Assembly (NCBI RefSeq): GCF_009905375.1
Contig: NW_027417535.1
Location: forward strand, 1-64,000
Origin: Apium graveolens
Taxonomy: Eukaryota; Streptophyta; Magnoliopsida; Apiales; Apiaceae
DNA: 64,000 bases
Direction: 5' to 3'
Part shown: positions 37,927 through 50,490 of the stretch, in pieces
Layout: each line of letters starts with the position of its first letter
Numbering within the stretch: the stretch's first letter is position 1
The notes under the pieces: generated by a model
The model's database searches: none
Told to the model about the DNA's origin: nothing
Seen by the model: the letters and a program-made list of their open reading frames with translations, nothing else
Program-made: the position numbers and the translations under genes

Positions 37927-38446
37927 TTTGATTAATATTAAAATTAGTTACTCTGATTATTATTAATCATATTGATATTTTCTTGGCCCATATATCATTA
38001 TTGTTTTTATTTTTTCTTTCATATATATGATAATGTAGTCCTTATTTGTCATTTTGTTTTTGGTACATGCCAGAAAACCAAAGACCCAAATCAGGCCTCC
38101 CCATCACAAGCTAAAGTTTATTTCAAAAGTCTCAAGCACAAAAAAGGGCGCAAGTATAAGACAAACATGGATGCAATTCAGAAAATAATGGTAAGTAAAT
38201 TTAGTTGTAGATAATGAACCTGAGTTTGTTTTGTTGGGTTTCGAGCACATAAACGCAACGGAAACAGTAATTAAAAATGTAAAAAAAATCAGAATTTTTG
38301 AAACCCACTGCAGGATCCATGCAAAAAATATATATTTAATTTGTAGATCAGATTGTTTACCTTAAAGCTTTACCAATTGGTTGACTAATGGAGATCCGAA
38401 GCTTGTTCAATCACCACGCATCCCGATCTCGCGATCTACGCTCTAT

Positions 38447-39785
38447 TGTTAGGTCCCAATGTGTTTGTAGAAGGGGGGTTGAATACAAACTATACCTTTT
38501 AATCGAATTTAGTGCGGAATAAAAATTAAAACAAAATTCAAGTTAAATAAAAATATTATTAAACTTGAAAGGTGTTACAACAACGGTATCGATTACAAGG
38601 GATTAATCTCAAATTAATTATCACAAATCTAGAATAAATTTGACATGAACTTTTTCTATTTTTGCAATAAAAAGAATCAAATGCTAAACGAAATTTGAGA
38701 TTAAGTTCTAGGGATTTTGATCCGCTAGATTGTTACACAAGAACAAGAGAATAATTTCTAGTTGTTTGGATTTAACTTTAAAACTAGAAATTTATGATCT
38801 TGAAATTTGCAGATGAAGGATGAAATATTTAGTCGGCTGCTTTTCTTTTCTGTTCTTGAGTTGTTGACTTCTGTTGTGTGGATGAAAATGAATTTCTGTT
38901 GCTTCTGTCTTTTAAATAATAATCAACAGAACTGAAATGAACTGGCATGACAATTCCACAGCTGGTAGAACTTCCTATGAGACAATCTATTTTACTACCA
39001 TGACAATCGGCATGACAATCTGTTGAACTAGCAGAACTTTCGGTATGACAATCATTTGTACTAGCATGACAATCTGTTGAACTAGTAGAGCTTTCGGTAT
39101 GACAATCTATTTGAGCTGGTATGACTTTCGGTATGACAATCTGATTGTCATACCAGTTCAATTGATTATCATGCTGAATTAATATTGAATATAAATTCAA
39201 AATCAATTCTGAAAATTCCTAATATTAATTCAGAATTAATTAATCAATTAATTCAATTAATAAATAAATTAATCTTTGAAGATATAATTTATTTTCTTAA
39301 TTAAACTATATGACTTAATTAATTAATAGAGAATTAATACTACTCTTCAACATCAACCATTCTTCTGAAAATCTTCTGAAAATCACTGTCAATTATGAAT
39401 CAATTCCACCACTTCAATGTTGACACTTGATGTATTTTCTGGTTCATGAGTGACTAACTTTCGTGATGTTTCTTCATGTCTTTACTTTGATAACTTGATT
39501 TTCTTCAGATTAAATCCCTGTAATTATTTGATACCCTGACAAGATCTCTGTCACTTGATTAAATCCACAATCTTGATTTATATCACTGAGACTTGATCAA
39601 TTTCTTGAACTTCTTCCAGTGAAGTAATTCCTCAAGTCTGTAGATGAACATTGTTTCTGAATCCTTTGACAGATGTTACTTTGAGAGATCTCTTTGACGG
39701 TAGATCCACTATTTACTTATTACATTCTTATTTGAGTTGAGTTAAATCCTCGAATAAACAAATAGGCTGTGACATATGCCTTTCA
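38447..39785 (-). repeat. 3' LTR of element B
   Basis: 1339 bp, TGTTAGGTCC to GCCTTTCA, followed by the polypurine tract (39786-39800, minus strand AAATAGGGGGAGAT). A cluster of TATGACAATC motifs lies at 38946-39155, including an inverted pair at 39130-39154. Confidence 0.9.
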
Positions 39786-39800
39786 ATCTCCCCCTATTTG

Positions 39801-41580
39801 TTAGTTAGAGAATAACAACAAATACCTAGAGGATAACTCAACTAACAAATAAGAAAAAGATATAAACAGAAATACAAAGTAAATAGCAGAAAAGTTCTGG
39901 ATTAGATTTAACATTTTCCAGATTCCAAATAGATGTTCCTCTAGACTGAACATATCTTCAAGTAGTTTCATCTTCTTTTATACAGCCACATTTCCTGTTG
40001 AGAAGCGCATATCTCTCTTGCTTCTCCCCTATGAGAATTAACTACTTAAAGAAGATCACCTTCGTTTACCACATCTCCCGTACAATAGGATCCGCAGATA
40101 AAAACCAATGGTACTCCCCTTTTGGAAAATAGCTTCTTCCCTTACTAGAAAATCACCTTGTGTTTACCACCTCTCCCGTACAATAGGATCCGTAGTTACA
40201 AACAACAATGGTGTGGTGTAGTGTACATATGTAGGATATTTTTCTTCCTCCCTGCTATTTCTCCCCCTTAGTTGAGGAATCCTCCAAACTATTACTTAAG
40301 CTTTTATCTCCCCCTTAGAGAAGGAATGTATGCCATTGTCTGAAGGAGTTCTCATGTTTCACTTGGTTGGAAAAGAAATAAAAAGTAGTTTCTCTTTCTT
40401 CCTCACTATGAGTGTGTGATTCTGTTTAGTGTACCTCACATGTGTTTCACTCTTCTCTCCACTCCTGTTTACACTCATTCTCACAAGTGTATCACTCCTC
40501 TCATAGCTCCAACATTCAGCTGTAACTGCAAGGAAAATCACCTTAGTCATCCTTAAGGAGGTCACAGGTGGTGCAATGGGAGTTCGCAAATCCCCATCCT
40601 CATTAGACTCGTTAGATGAACTTGAGTCATAATCTACAAGTTGCTAGTTTCCCTTTTAGGGTTCCATATTTGAATTCTGGGAAGGTAAACAATGATCCAA
40701 AGAATTTAGCATAAAGATCAAAGTTCCCTTCTAATGTCTTTGAAGACATTTCCTTGTGACTCATCAGGTAATATCTGAATCATTGTCAACAAGTTGTCGA
40801 TCTGCTCCTATGTCAGATCCACTATCCGCAGATGCATCCAGGGGATTTAAGCCTGGGGAGGTAGACACTGACCACTGACATATGGCTTTTGGATCAGTAT
40901 CCTCTCCTAACACCTGTAAAGGCAATTGGTCCATTAAAGAACCTTGAACAATCGAATCTGACCTTAAAATGGTTGAAACTCTTGTTTCCGTCAACTCATC
41001 CTTTGTGTGTGTGACCTTTCCTTGTGCATCAAGAATTGTTTATGTTTGAGGTGGTAACACTACATTAGATACCCTGGCCGACAGGCAAATTTCAATAGAC
41101 GCACCCTGTTGAGAGAATGAATCTAGTAATTAATTTTGTGCCTTTTTAGCCATTACATCTTTTTGAGAAGATGTATGGGAGCTAGCGGTTGTCTCGGTTT
41201 AAATACTACTCATCTATGTAGGAGACGGAGCTGCTGGGTTGACTTCAGAACCTTTCTTATGTGGTGCACTAAGGCACTATCTCCCTCACGCTCACTCATA
41301 CTTCATTTTAGTGGTAAGAGAGTGTTGGTTGGTTCTGTTTCTGTGTTTGTCTTTACAGTCTGGGATAGATGTTGTGGGTTTTCAACCTCATGACTGTCAA
41401 TGAAAGAAAGCTATTGGAGACTGAACCTGTATCATAGAACATATGGCAATATAGAGATAAAATGTACTCAAGATCTATAATGAATGAAAATTATACATTT
41501 AATCTTTTGAGAGAGATGATGTACAATAGTGATTTTAAAAGATTTTAAATGAAATAAGAAATCACTAATGTTGAAAGAAG
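39801..41580 (-). pseudogene. 3' region of B with envelope-like remnants
   Basis: Minus-strand readings such as GSLMDQLPLQVLGE and GADRQLVDNDSDIT (40764-40994), then broken Ser/Thr/Gln-rich text to about 41400, fit the third ORF of Sirevirus-like elements. The remaining stretch (39801-40340, 41400-41580) is AT-rich with no assignable coding sequence. No integrase, RT or RNase H sequence is found here. Confidence 0.5.
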
Positions 41581-41589
41581 TTTGAGTTC

Positions 41590-44013
41590 AATGATAACAT
41601 TACCAGCTTGCAACCAGCCATATCCCTCAGTTAAACCTTTGCTGTTATCTCCAAAGGTAACCAGTGGGCCAGCTTTCTCAACCACATTTGATAGCAGGGC
41701 TCTATCTCCGGTATATGTCTTGACGATCCACTGTCAAGAATCCACACTACCGGTTCCACCTGTTTACTGCCCTGCACTATAAATGGATTAGACCTTCTTC
41801 GGAACCCAAACTTGGTTGGGTCCGGCATACTTGTAGAATTGGCCTTTGTCAGGCAAAATAACATTCTTAATTTTCATGTACTCAACTTTCTCAATGACTG
41901 GACATTTGACCTTGTAAACAGCCTTAACAAATTTCTGTTTAGGCTTAGGCACAAATGTCTCCTTTCTAGCCTTAGAAGGACTAGCAGTCTTAGACCTATC
42001 ATGCTTCCTATTATTCACATGCTGACGAGTAGTAGTCTTATCACTAGAAACATGCTTACCATTAAAATAAGCATACATCAAATTGAAAGCACAAGACATA
42101 CAATTAGCAACACCACATGCTTTATGAGAGGGATTAACAACAGGCAAAATATGCATGGTAGACATGGCAGTTTTGTTATCCAACTCATGTGTGTCTGAGT
42201 TAATCTCAGTTTCTTTCACAACTTTGACTGGGACTTTTGACACACTTGGCTTGGAAACAACCTTCTTATTAGCATGATCTTCAGCACGTATTTCTTCTTG
42301 AATAATAGAGGAGGTCACATCAAATGGTTCAACAATTGATGCTTTATAGAGGGGTTTATCAACACCCTTAAGCACATGTGGTACTTCCCTACCTTTAGCA
42401 CATACATGAGGAGGGGAGTTTATGCCTAATTCTCCAATAACAGCATTGTAATCATAACTTATTCCAGATGTTTGATTAACAACTTGCTTACTGTAGAACT
42501 CTTTAGCCTTCGAACAAGAATTGAAGTAGGCTTTAACCTTAGTCTCAAGACCGGTGATCTTGCCTTTGAGAATAGTTTCGAGTTGTCTATAACAGTTAAC
42601 CCTATTCTCTAGAAAAGATACTTGTTCTTTTAACTTGTCTTAATTAATGTGCACAAGTCTTAATTCATTGAAATCTTTCTCAAGGTCTTTGATCTGTTGA
42701 ATTAACAGTTCATTATCACGACGAGCACAATCTAAGGAACCTCCTAGATGATAAACTAATTCAGCATCAGTAAATTTTACCTCTTTTCTTGATGATGAAG
42801 CTTTTCCATCAATAGCCATAAGAGCAAGATTCTCTTCTTCTTCATCTTCACTATCAGTATCATCCTAGCTTCTTCCCTTTGCAAGATAAGCCCTTTCAGA
42901 GTTACTCTTCTGATTTGAATTATAAGAGTTCTTCCTTACTTGTTTTGGCCTCCTGCATTATGTGGCAAAGTGTCCCAACTCATTGCAGTTATAGCATCTA
43001 ATGGTGCTCTGATCAACTATCCCTGTTTTGTATCCACCACTACTGGTGTTAGAGAATGAAGATCCACCTGTCTGGAATCTGTTGTAGTTGGACTTGTACT
43101 TGAACTTGGGATTTCTCTTGAATCTGACATTGGAGAATCTCTTGACAATTTGGGCCATTGACTCATCTTCCAATTGCTCCAGCTCTTCCAAGGAGTAAAA
43201 ATCATCACTGGATTGATTTGTAGTAGGAGGATCATATTCTGCTACTAATATATTTTCCTCAGCCTTGGAATACTGTACTATTCTCTCTGAATGTTGAGAT
43301 TGTTGTTGTTGTTGTTGTTGACCTTTAGCTACTAGAGCAGTAGATGTGCTGACCACTCTATCTTTCCCGTAGACTTCCTTCTGCTGAATCTGCTCCAACT
43401 TATAGGTTTTTAACACACCATAGAGTCTATCCAAAGAAATCTCACTCAGATCTCTAGCTTCTCTTATGGCAGTGATTCTATGTTCAAGATGAGTTGGCAG
43501 TGTTAACAGGAACTTTTTGTTGACCTCCCTGATTGAATAATATTTTCCATTTATGTTCAGGTTGTTGATCAATGCATTGTACCTCTCAAACACTTCAGTA
43601 ATTCCTTCTCCTGGATTGGATTTAAAATGTTCATACTCAGAGGTTAGGATCTCCAACTTGTTCTCCCTAACTTCCTCCGTACCTTCATTAATCACCTCAA
43701 TAGTTTCCCAGATGTGTTTGGAATTTTTACAGTTCATCACATGTCTGTTCATCAAGGGATCGAGGGAATCAACTAAAATTAAATTGTAAAAATCCTCAAG
43801 CTCTTTTGCATAGGTTCTAGTTCTGGTAATCACAACATCATCTACTATCACCTCTGGTTCAATAACCATCAGAGTTTTTGGACCCTTCTTTAACAAGTTC
43901 AGAAATTTGGGATTTGCAACTTGTAAAAACAAGAGCATCTTCTTCTTCCACATAATATAATTTTCTTTATCAAATAGTGGAATTTTAACGGTTCCAACAT
44001 TTTTTGAAGTCAT
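41590..44013 (-). pseudogene. Gag and protease start of element B, broken
   Basis: Starts at 44013 (MTSKNVGTVKIPLFDKENY) with the copia Gag fold, a run of seven Gln from a CAA-type microsatellite (43300-43320), and knuckle CYNCNELGHFAT cut by a stop at its last cysteine (42955-42960). The frame continues with further stops through a charged region to QVWVPKKV and stop near 41790. The protease (WILDSGSSRH) reads in another frame from about 41780 and decays by 41600. Same gag/pol junction design as in element A. Confidence 0.78.
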
Positions 44014-44095
44014 TATGAATTTTTGAATAAATAAAAATTCAAGGAGTTGAAAAAATCACAAAAGTCTAGGATCTTGATTTATTCGTTAATCAGAA

Positions 44096-44108
44096 GGCTC
44101 TGATACCA
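44096..44108 (-). other. Primer binding site of element B (tRNA-iMet)
   Basis: Minus strand TGGTATCAGAGCC. The normal LTR start TGTTA follows at 44111 but changes to host sequence after four to five bases. Confidence 0.85.
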
Positions 44109-44114
44109 ATTGTT

Positions 44115-44308
44115 ACGCAACGGAAACAGTAATTAAAAATGTAAAAATAATCAGAATTTTTGAAACCCACCGCAGGATCCATGCAAAAAATATATATTTA
44201 ATTCGTAGATCAGATTGTTTACCTTAAAGCTTTACCAATTGGTTGACTAATGGAGATCCGAAGCTTGTTCAATCACCACGCATCCCGATCTCGCGATCTA
44301 CGCTCTAT
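44115..44308 (-). repeat. 194 bp copy of element C LTR captured inside element B
   Basis: Matches 38253-38446 (the DNA just outside B's left end) with about three substitutions by eye. It ends in the same TCTAT target sequence. It is closer to that flank than to C's right LTR (52475-52675), which has several more differences. Confidence 0.9.
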
Positions 44309-45583
44309 TGTTAGGTCCCAATGTGTTTGTAGAAGGGGGGTTGAATACAAACTATACCTTTTAATCGAATTTAGTGCGGAATAAAAACTAAAACAAAATT
44401 CAAGTTAAATAAAGATATTATTAAACTTGAAAGGCGTTACACCAACGGTATCGATTACAAGGGATTAATCTCAAATTAATTATCATAAATCTAGAATAAA
44501 TTCGACATGAACTTTTTCTATTTTTGCAATAAAAAGAATCAAATGCTAAACACAATTTGAGATTAAGTTCTAGGGATTTTGATCCGCTAGATTGTTACAC
44601 AAGAACAAGAGAATGATTTCTAGTTGTTTGGATTTAACTTTAAAACTAGAAATTTATGATCTTGAAATTTGCAGATGAAGGATGAAATATTTAGTCGGCT
44701 GCTTTTATTTTCTGTTCTTGAGTTGTTGACTTCTGTTGTGTGGATGAAAATGAATGTCTGCTGCTTCTGTCTTTTAAATAATAATCAACAGAACTGAAAT
44801 GAACTGGCATGACAATCCCACAGCTGGTAGAACTTCCGGTGAGACAATCTGTTGTACTACCATGACAATCGGCATGACAATCTGTTGAACTAGCAGAACT
44901 TTCGGTATGACAATCATTTGTACTAGCATGACAATCTGTTGAACTAGTAGAGCTTTCGGTATGACAATCTATTTGAGCTGGTATGACTTTCGGTATGACA
45001 ATCTGATTGTCATACCAGTTCAATTGATTGTCATGCTGAATTAATATTGAATATAAATTTAAAATCAATTCTGAAAATTCCCAATATTAATTCAGAATTA
45101 ATTAATCAATTAATTCAATTAATAAATAAATTAATCTTTGCAGATATAATTTATTTTCTTAATTAAACTATATGACTTAATTAATTAATAGAGAATTAAT
45201 ACTACTCTTCAACATCAACCATTCTTCTAAAAATCACTGTCAATTATGAATCAATTCCACCACTTCAATGTTGACCTTCGATGTACTGTCTGGTTCATGA
45301 GTGACTAACTTTCGTGACATTTCTTTATGTCTTGACTTTGATAACTTGATTTTCTTTAGATTAAATCCCTGTAATTATCTGATACCCTGACAAGATCTCT
45401 GTCACTTGATTAAATCCACAATCTTGATTTATATTACTGAGGCTTGATCAATTTCTTGAACTTCTTCCAGTGAAGTAATTCCTCAAGTCTGTAGATGAAC
45501 AATGTTTCCGAATCCTTTGGCAGATGTTACTTTGAGAGATCTCTTTGACGGTAGATCCACTATTTACTTATTACATTCTTTCA
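44309..45583 (-). repeat. 5' LTR of element B
   Basis: 1275 bp, same family as 38447-39785. It lacks about 60 bases near its outer end, the deletion apparently lying between short TTCT/TTCA stretches. TATGACAATC motifs lie at about 44810-45016, with the same inverted pair at 44992-45016. Confidence 0.9.
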
Positions 45584-45588
45584 TCTAT

Positions 45589-46927
45589 CGATATCCACAC
45601 GAATGCTCGAACTCAAGGATTGAATATGTACTAGCACAAATCCGTTTCTTCTTGCTCTCTCCATCTTCTCTCTTGGTGGCTAGGGTTTTAGTAAAAGTCT
45701 TGCGCACCAAAAATCAGCCACACAAGAGATATTATATAGAGAGTAGAAAAATAAATTATAACTCTTAACTAATTAGGAGTTATTATTAATTTGAAATTCC
45801 TATTTGTATTATAATTAAGTCTCACTTAATTATTTAACAAATAAATTTCATAATTAATATTAGTAAATTTGAATATCATCTTATTAATTAAGTCAAACTT
45901 AATTAATATTATAAAACATTCAAATTACTTTAATTTAATTTAAATCCAATTTAAATTAAATAATCCTTCAAGCATTCTTTGTGTGTGACCCTATAGGTTA
46001 TTATTACATTGGCAACGAATTTTAAATCTAATTTAAAATCGTAAACAATGAGCGGCATCTAGTAATACATCATTGCTACCCAAGTAATAATAATTGAATC
46101 GGTGATCGATTAGACCTTTCGTGAATAATGTACAATGTAATATAATCCCTTTAACCAAATATTATAGATTAAACTAGAGGCATGTAATGTGTCATCCTCA
46201 TCATAGTTTAATCCAAGTTTCCTTGATCAATGAGTAGACTATAATATCAAATCAACATTTGAGTGTGGCCATGCATTTCATAGTCTAGCTCACACAAGAG
46301 GCCAATAATATCACTCCTAAAATAGGAGGGTTAAATCTCATCTAGATTATTCATATTTCTCATATGATTCATAATATACCCAATGTCCACTTTTATTATT
46401 ACCCGGTCAAGGATAACTTTTAATGAAATCAATATATATTAATTCTCGTATAGAAATATAATGACTTCAGGTCTTAGGACCATTACATCATTATCACTGT
46501 GAGAATAACTTATGACACAACAGACATGTAGAATCTCGCATTGGGTCTGTGTAGCACCATGTACATATACATCTGCATGTGTTTTTGACTTTAGTATCAC
46601 TATACCAATGATCAATGAGATGTTATCATCAGTCAACAAACACACCAGTCTTAATGCATTATTATTGTCCCTTAATAATAATACTCGACCAAGGACCTTT
46701 AGTAAAATATTGATACTATTATCATAATCTCATTTCTAAGTCACGTACTTAGAGATATAGAATTGCATATCATATTACAAGGACATTTATTAATCTAACA
46801 TTTATATCGCAGTAAATTAAGAATTAGTAAATTATAAAAAGAATAATTGATAGAACATAAACATTAATAACATTAATGTCTTAAACTAAAACATCATAGT
46901 GTTGTCTCTAGGGCACAAACACTAAAA
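45589..46927 (-). repeat. 3' LTR of element C, main part
   Basis: Continues the LTR begun at 38232-38446. Its partner is 52675-54016. The polypurine tract follows (about 46928-46943; minus strand GCAAGTGGGAGATT). Confidence 0.88.
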
Positions 46928-47279
46928 ATCTCCCACTTGCACCAGAGCCAATCACCCATGTATCTAATACTCATGGAACTAGTATGACCATCATACTTCT
47001 GCTTCGAGAAAGCCTAAGTCAGTGGGTCTACAACACTATCATTACTATGCACTTTACATTTATATTTCCTTAATCATTAATCTCATTAATAAGGCGATAT
47101 TGCCTAAGGACATGCCTAAATAGTCTCCATGGCTGTTTCAAAAAAATATCAATATATTCGGCTTCCATAAAATCATCAATGTTCTTTTTGTGAACTATTC
47201 AAGCTTACATCAATTATATTTAGACAAAACATAAAACAGACATAAACTCGTAATCATCCTTGTCTGTCCAAAAATTAGG

Positions 47280-49650
47280 TTCAGAAACTAGTATCACTGT
47301 AACCCTTTACAACCAGTTCCCTATCTTCTCCATACACCAAAAATAAATCTTTAGTCATCTTTAAGTACTTAAGAATATTCTTGAAAACTATCAAGTGACC
47401 CTCACCTGGATTAGACTGGTATCTGATCGTCATGCTCAAAGTATATAAAACATCAGGATAAATACATATCATTGTACATATTATAGATCCGATTGCTGAC
47501 GCATCAGGAAATTTCTCAAATGGCCCTTATCATCTAATGATTTAGGGGACAATTATATTTTGAGATCACTATCCCATGAGACATCGTAACATATCCTTTC
47601 TTTGTCTCTTACATCATAAAATAATGTAATACTTTATCAATGTATGTACTCCGACTAGGTCGATTAATCTTTTCAATCTATCTCTATAGATCTTGATCCC
47701 TAATATAGGTAGCATCGCCTAAGTCTTTCACCGAGAAACTATTTCTAAACCAAGTCTTAACATCCTGTAGAGAAGGTATGCCATTCCTTATTTGTTATAT
47801 GTCATTTACATATAATACTAGGAATGTCACATGGCTCCCACTAACCTTCTTGCAAACACATGGTTCATCTTCGTTTTGAATAAAGCCAAACACTTTGACC
47901 GTTTTATCAAAATGAATGTTCATTCTCCTTGAGGCTTGCTTCAATCTATAAATAGATAAAATCAATTACAAACTATCTTAGAAAACTTTGGATCGACAAA
48001 ACCCTCAGGTTGTATCATATATACATCGTCTTCAAGGCTCCCATATAAGAAAGCAGTTTTGACATCCATTTGCCAAATCTCACAGTCAAAGCAAGCAACT
48101 ATTGCTAATAAATTCATGATGGACTTGACCACAGTAACCGGTAAAAAAGTCTCATCATAGTTTATACCATGAATTTGTTTGAAACTTTTTGCCACTAGTC
48201 GCTTCTTATAGGTCTATACTTTACCATCCATGTCAGTTTTCTTTTTGAAAACCCACTTGCACCCTACAGGTTTTACACCTTCGAGTGGATCAACTAAAGT
48301 TAATACTTTATTTTGATACATAGATTCCATCTCGGATTTCATGGCCTCTAGCCATCTCTCGAAGTCTTAACTTGTTCATAGCATCTTGGTAGGTGAGAGG
48401 CTTATCATTATCCTTAAGCATCACATCACCATCTTGAGTCAAAAGAAATCCATAATTTTTCCCGGACTCATGGTGAATCCTACTAGATCTACGAATAACA
48501 CGTGTTTCCTAAACATGATTACTTTCAACATTTTAATGTACATCCTGATCTTATTCCAACTCTGGTTCATTGTTATCATGTGGTTCTCAATCTTTATTGA
48601 GATGTATTATCCTCCCACTTATTTTCTCAGAAAGTAGTTCTCCCTCAAGAAATACAGTGGCCCGAGTAATAAACACTTTTTTCTCAGAAGGATTATAAAA
48701 ACTATACCCTAGTCTCACTTGGGTATCCCACAAAATAGCATCTATCTAATTTTGGTCCAAGCTTGTTAGAGGCTAAACGTTTTATAAATGCTTCACATCC
48801 CCAAATTTTCATAATGACATGCTATGACATTTATCACTCTATATCTCATACGGAGTATTTGAACCGCTTTAGTCGGAACTTGGTTAAGTGTATATGCAGC
48901 CATTTCTAGAGCATAACATTAGAAACTAAATGGAAGATCCGCTTGACTTATCATCGATCGCACTATATCCAACAAGGTACGATTTCTCCTCTCAGAATCT
49001 CTATTCCATTGAGGTGTTCCAGAAGGAGTAAGTTATGATACACTATCACACTCCTTCAAGAAACTCTTGAAATTGAGGTTTAAGTATTCTCCTCCACGAT
49101 CTGATCATAAAAATTTTATACTTTTCCCTTGTTTTCTTTTCTACTTCGGCCTTATATTCTTTGAACATTTCAAAAGAATCAGATTTGTTCTTCATAAGAA
49201 CCACATATTCATATCTACTGAAATCATCAGTAAATGTTATGAAGTAGTATAAGCCCCCACTTGCCATCATACGTATTCGACCACATACATCATTATGTAT
49301 AAGTCATAATCGTTCGGTGGCCCTTTTACCTGATCAGGTAAAAGAAGCTTTAGTCATTTTTCCAATGAGATAAAGTTCGCATCTTCCGTAAGATTCAAAA
49401 TCAAACTTATCCAAGTATTCATCTATATGTAACTCAGAAATGCGTTTCTCGTTAATATGGCTTAACGACAATGCTAGAGCTATGTTTGATTTGAGTCAAC
49501 TTAGAAAATATAAATTGTTAACTAATTGTGTAACATTATAAGTCTTATAATTGAAATAGAATAAACAACTATTGTTTATTTAATTAAAATGAAAACCTTT
49601 CTTGTCCTGACAAGAAATTGACTTAATGTATCCGCTAAAGGCAGGCACGT
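47280..49650 (-). pseudogene. Decayed copia Pol of element C
   Basis: Reverse transcriptase pieces: DVKTAFLYGSLEDDVYM near 48050, and the later RT block with SNPGEGHLIVFKNILKYL near 47400. Integrase pieces: FTDDFSRYEYV near 49230, with DDE-region remnants around 48850-49040. Order from right to left is integrase then RT, as in copia. Many stops and frameshifts. Confidence 0.8.
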
Positions 49651-49799
49651 AATAACAATTTATCAAGTTCTCAATCTCGCCTTATGGGCAAAATTAGGTA
49701 TCGAGTTCCTTCAACTAGAGCAACAACTTTTGCTCCAGTTCTAACCCTATACCTGAAACTTGACCATTACTAGTCTTCTTTTTTAGATCTTCCAAATAA

Positions 49800-50490
49800 G
49801 CTCGACAATTTACCTTCCATTCATCCAGTTATTTCCATAGAAATGACAATCATCTCCTTTAGCAACACCACTATTAGGCTTCAAAAGCCCTTTGGGATTG
49901 GACTTTGGTTTGGCACCGAATAAGATTAAATCTACACCTTGCCAGTCCACTTTCCTTTCCCATTTACATTCCATGTGTACATCATCAATATGGACGTAAT
50001 TCATGCCTTTACCGTGTTATTTTCAGCAGTTCTAAACATGCTTAACAACTCAGTGAGTCCTTATTATTCTTAACAAACTGAGAATATAAGTTGTTGAAAG
50101 ATCGTTTGATCAAATCAAGCTGAGTCTCTAGACCATTCTTGAAACCCAAAATATCAAGGTACATATGTCTATCACCTTTAGAACATGTGGTCCAACCGGA
50201 TATGATTCTCCCATTAATGCAAAAGTATGGTGCCTTATTATTGTCAAATCTTTCTGACGAGCCTATCCTTCAAATAACTTTTGAATGTGCTCAATCATAT
50301 TATAAGCATCATTATGCTCTTGTTGCTTCGAAAGCTCAGCACTCATAATTACAAACATGAGACATGAAACATCAGTTGCATTATTAATTTGCTTCTGGTA
50401 AGCATTTTGTTCTCCACATGTTTCATTCTCAGCTAGAAGAAATAAGGGAGGGGTTTGAGTGACATCCGTGAACCCGAGGACAATCCTCAA
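49800..50490 (-). pseudogene. Decayed copia Gag of element C
   Basis: The reading LMFVIMSAELSKQQEH...MIEHIQKLFEG (50490-50263) resembles the Gag of element E. A degenerate zinc knuckle beginning CHFYGNNW is near 49840. Stops and frame changes throughout. Confidence 0.7.

Larger units (their letters stand above)
22640..38190 (+). pseudogene. CACTA (En/Spm-type) ORF1-like transposase gene, decayed and interrupted
   Basis: Exons read from the sequence with GT-AG borders: a 5' exon ending near 22907 that carries several stops; 23006-23238 (opens with PRGRTKMLKVHG and contains SNFLGTLVKDH); 23331-23534 (ends LKYWADEKVQ); 23619-23711 (contains PHTLGRKTLAEVKEKL); and 38074-38190 (KTKDPNQ, ending at a GTAAGT donor). 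The later junctions are all phase 0 and the peptide order matches the plant transposase family Transposase_24 (Ptta/En/Spm). The intron after 23711 is expanded by the 14.1 kb G2 insertion. Element C begins 41 bases after the last exon. Stops in the first exon make it a pseudogene, although the three middle exons are clean. Confidence 0.78.
38447..45583 (-). mobile_element. Sirevirus-like copia element B, pol-deleted, TSD TCTAT
   Basis: Inserted in the left LTR of C, with perfect TCTAT duplications at 38442-38446 and 45584-45588; the unoccupied site is visible in C's other LTR near 52671. LTRs are 38447-39785 and 44309-45583. Inside are an envelope-like remnant, gag and the start of protease. 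Integrase, RT and RNase H are absent, so it is non-autonomous. A 194 bp piece of C's LTR lies between its primer site and 5' LTR (separate entry). Confidence 0.88.

Noticed and set aside
38829..39206. Cys/His/Ser-rich repeated protein (STDCH units), also at 44691-45068
   Set aside because: Translation of the TATGACAATC motif array in the LTR of B; composition explained by the repeat.
45502..45768. ORF with FLLSPSSLLVARVLVK, repeated at 52606-52851
   Set aside because: Lies within the LTR of C and recurs in each LTR copy.
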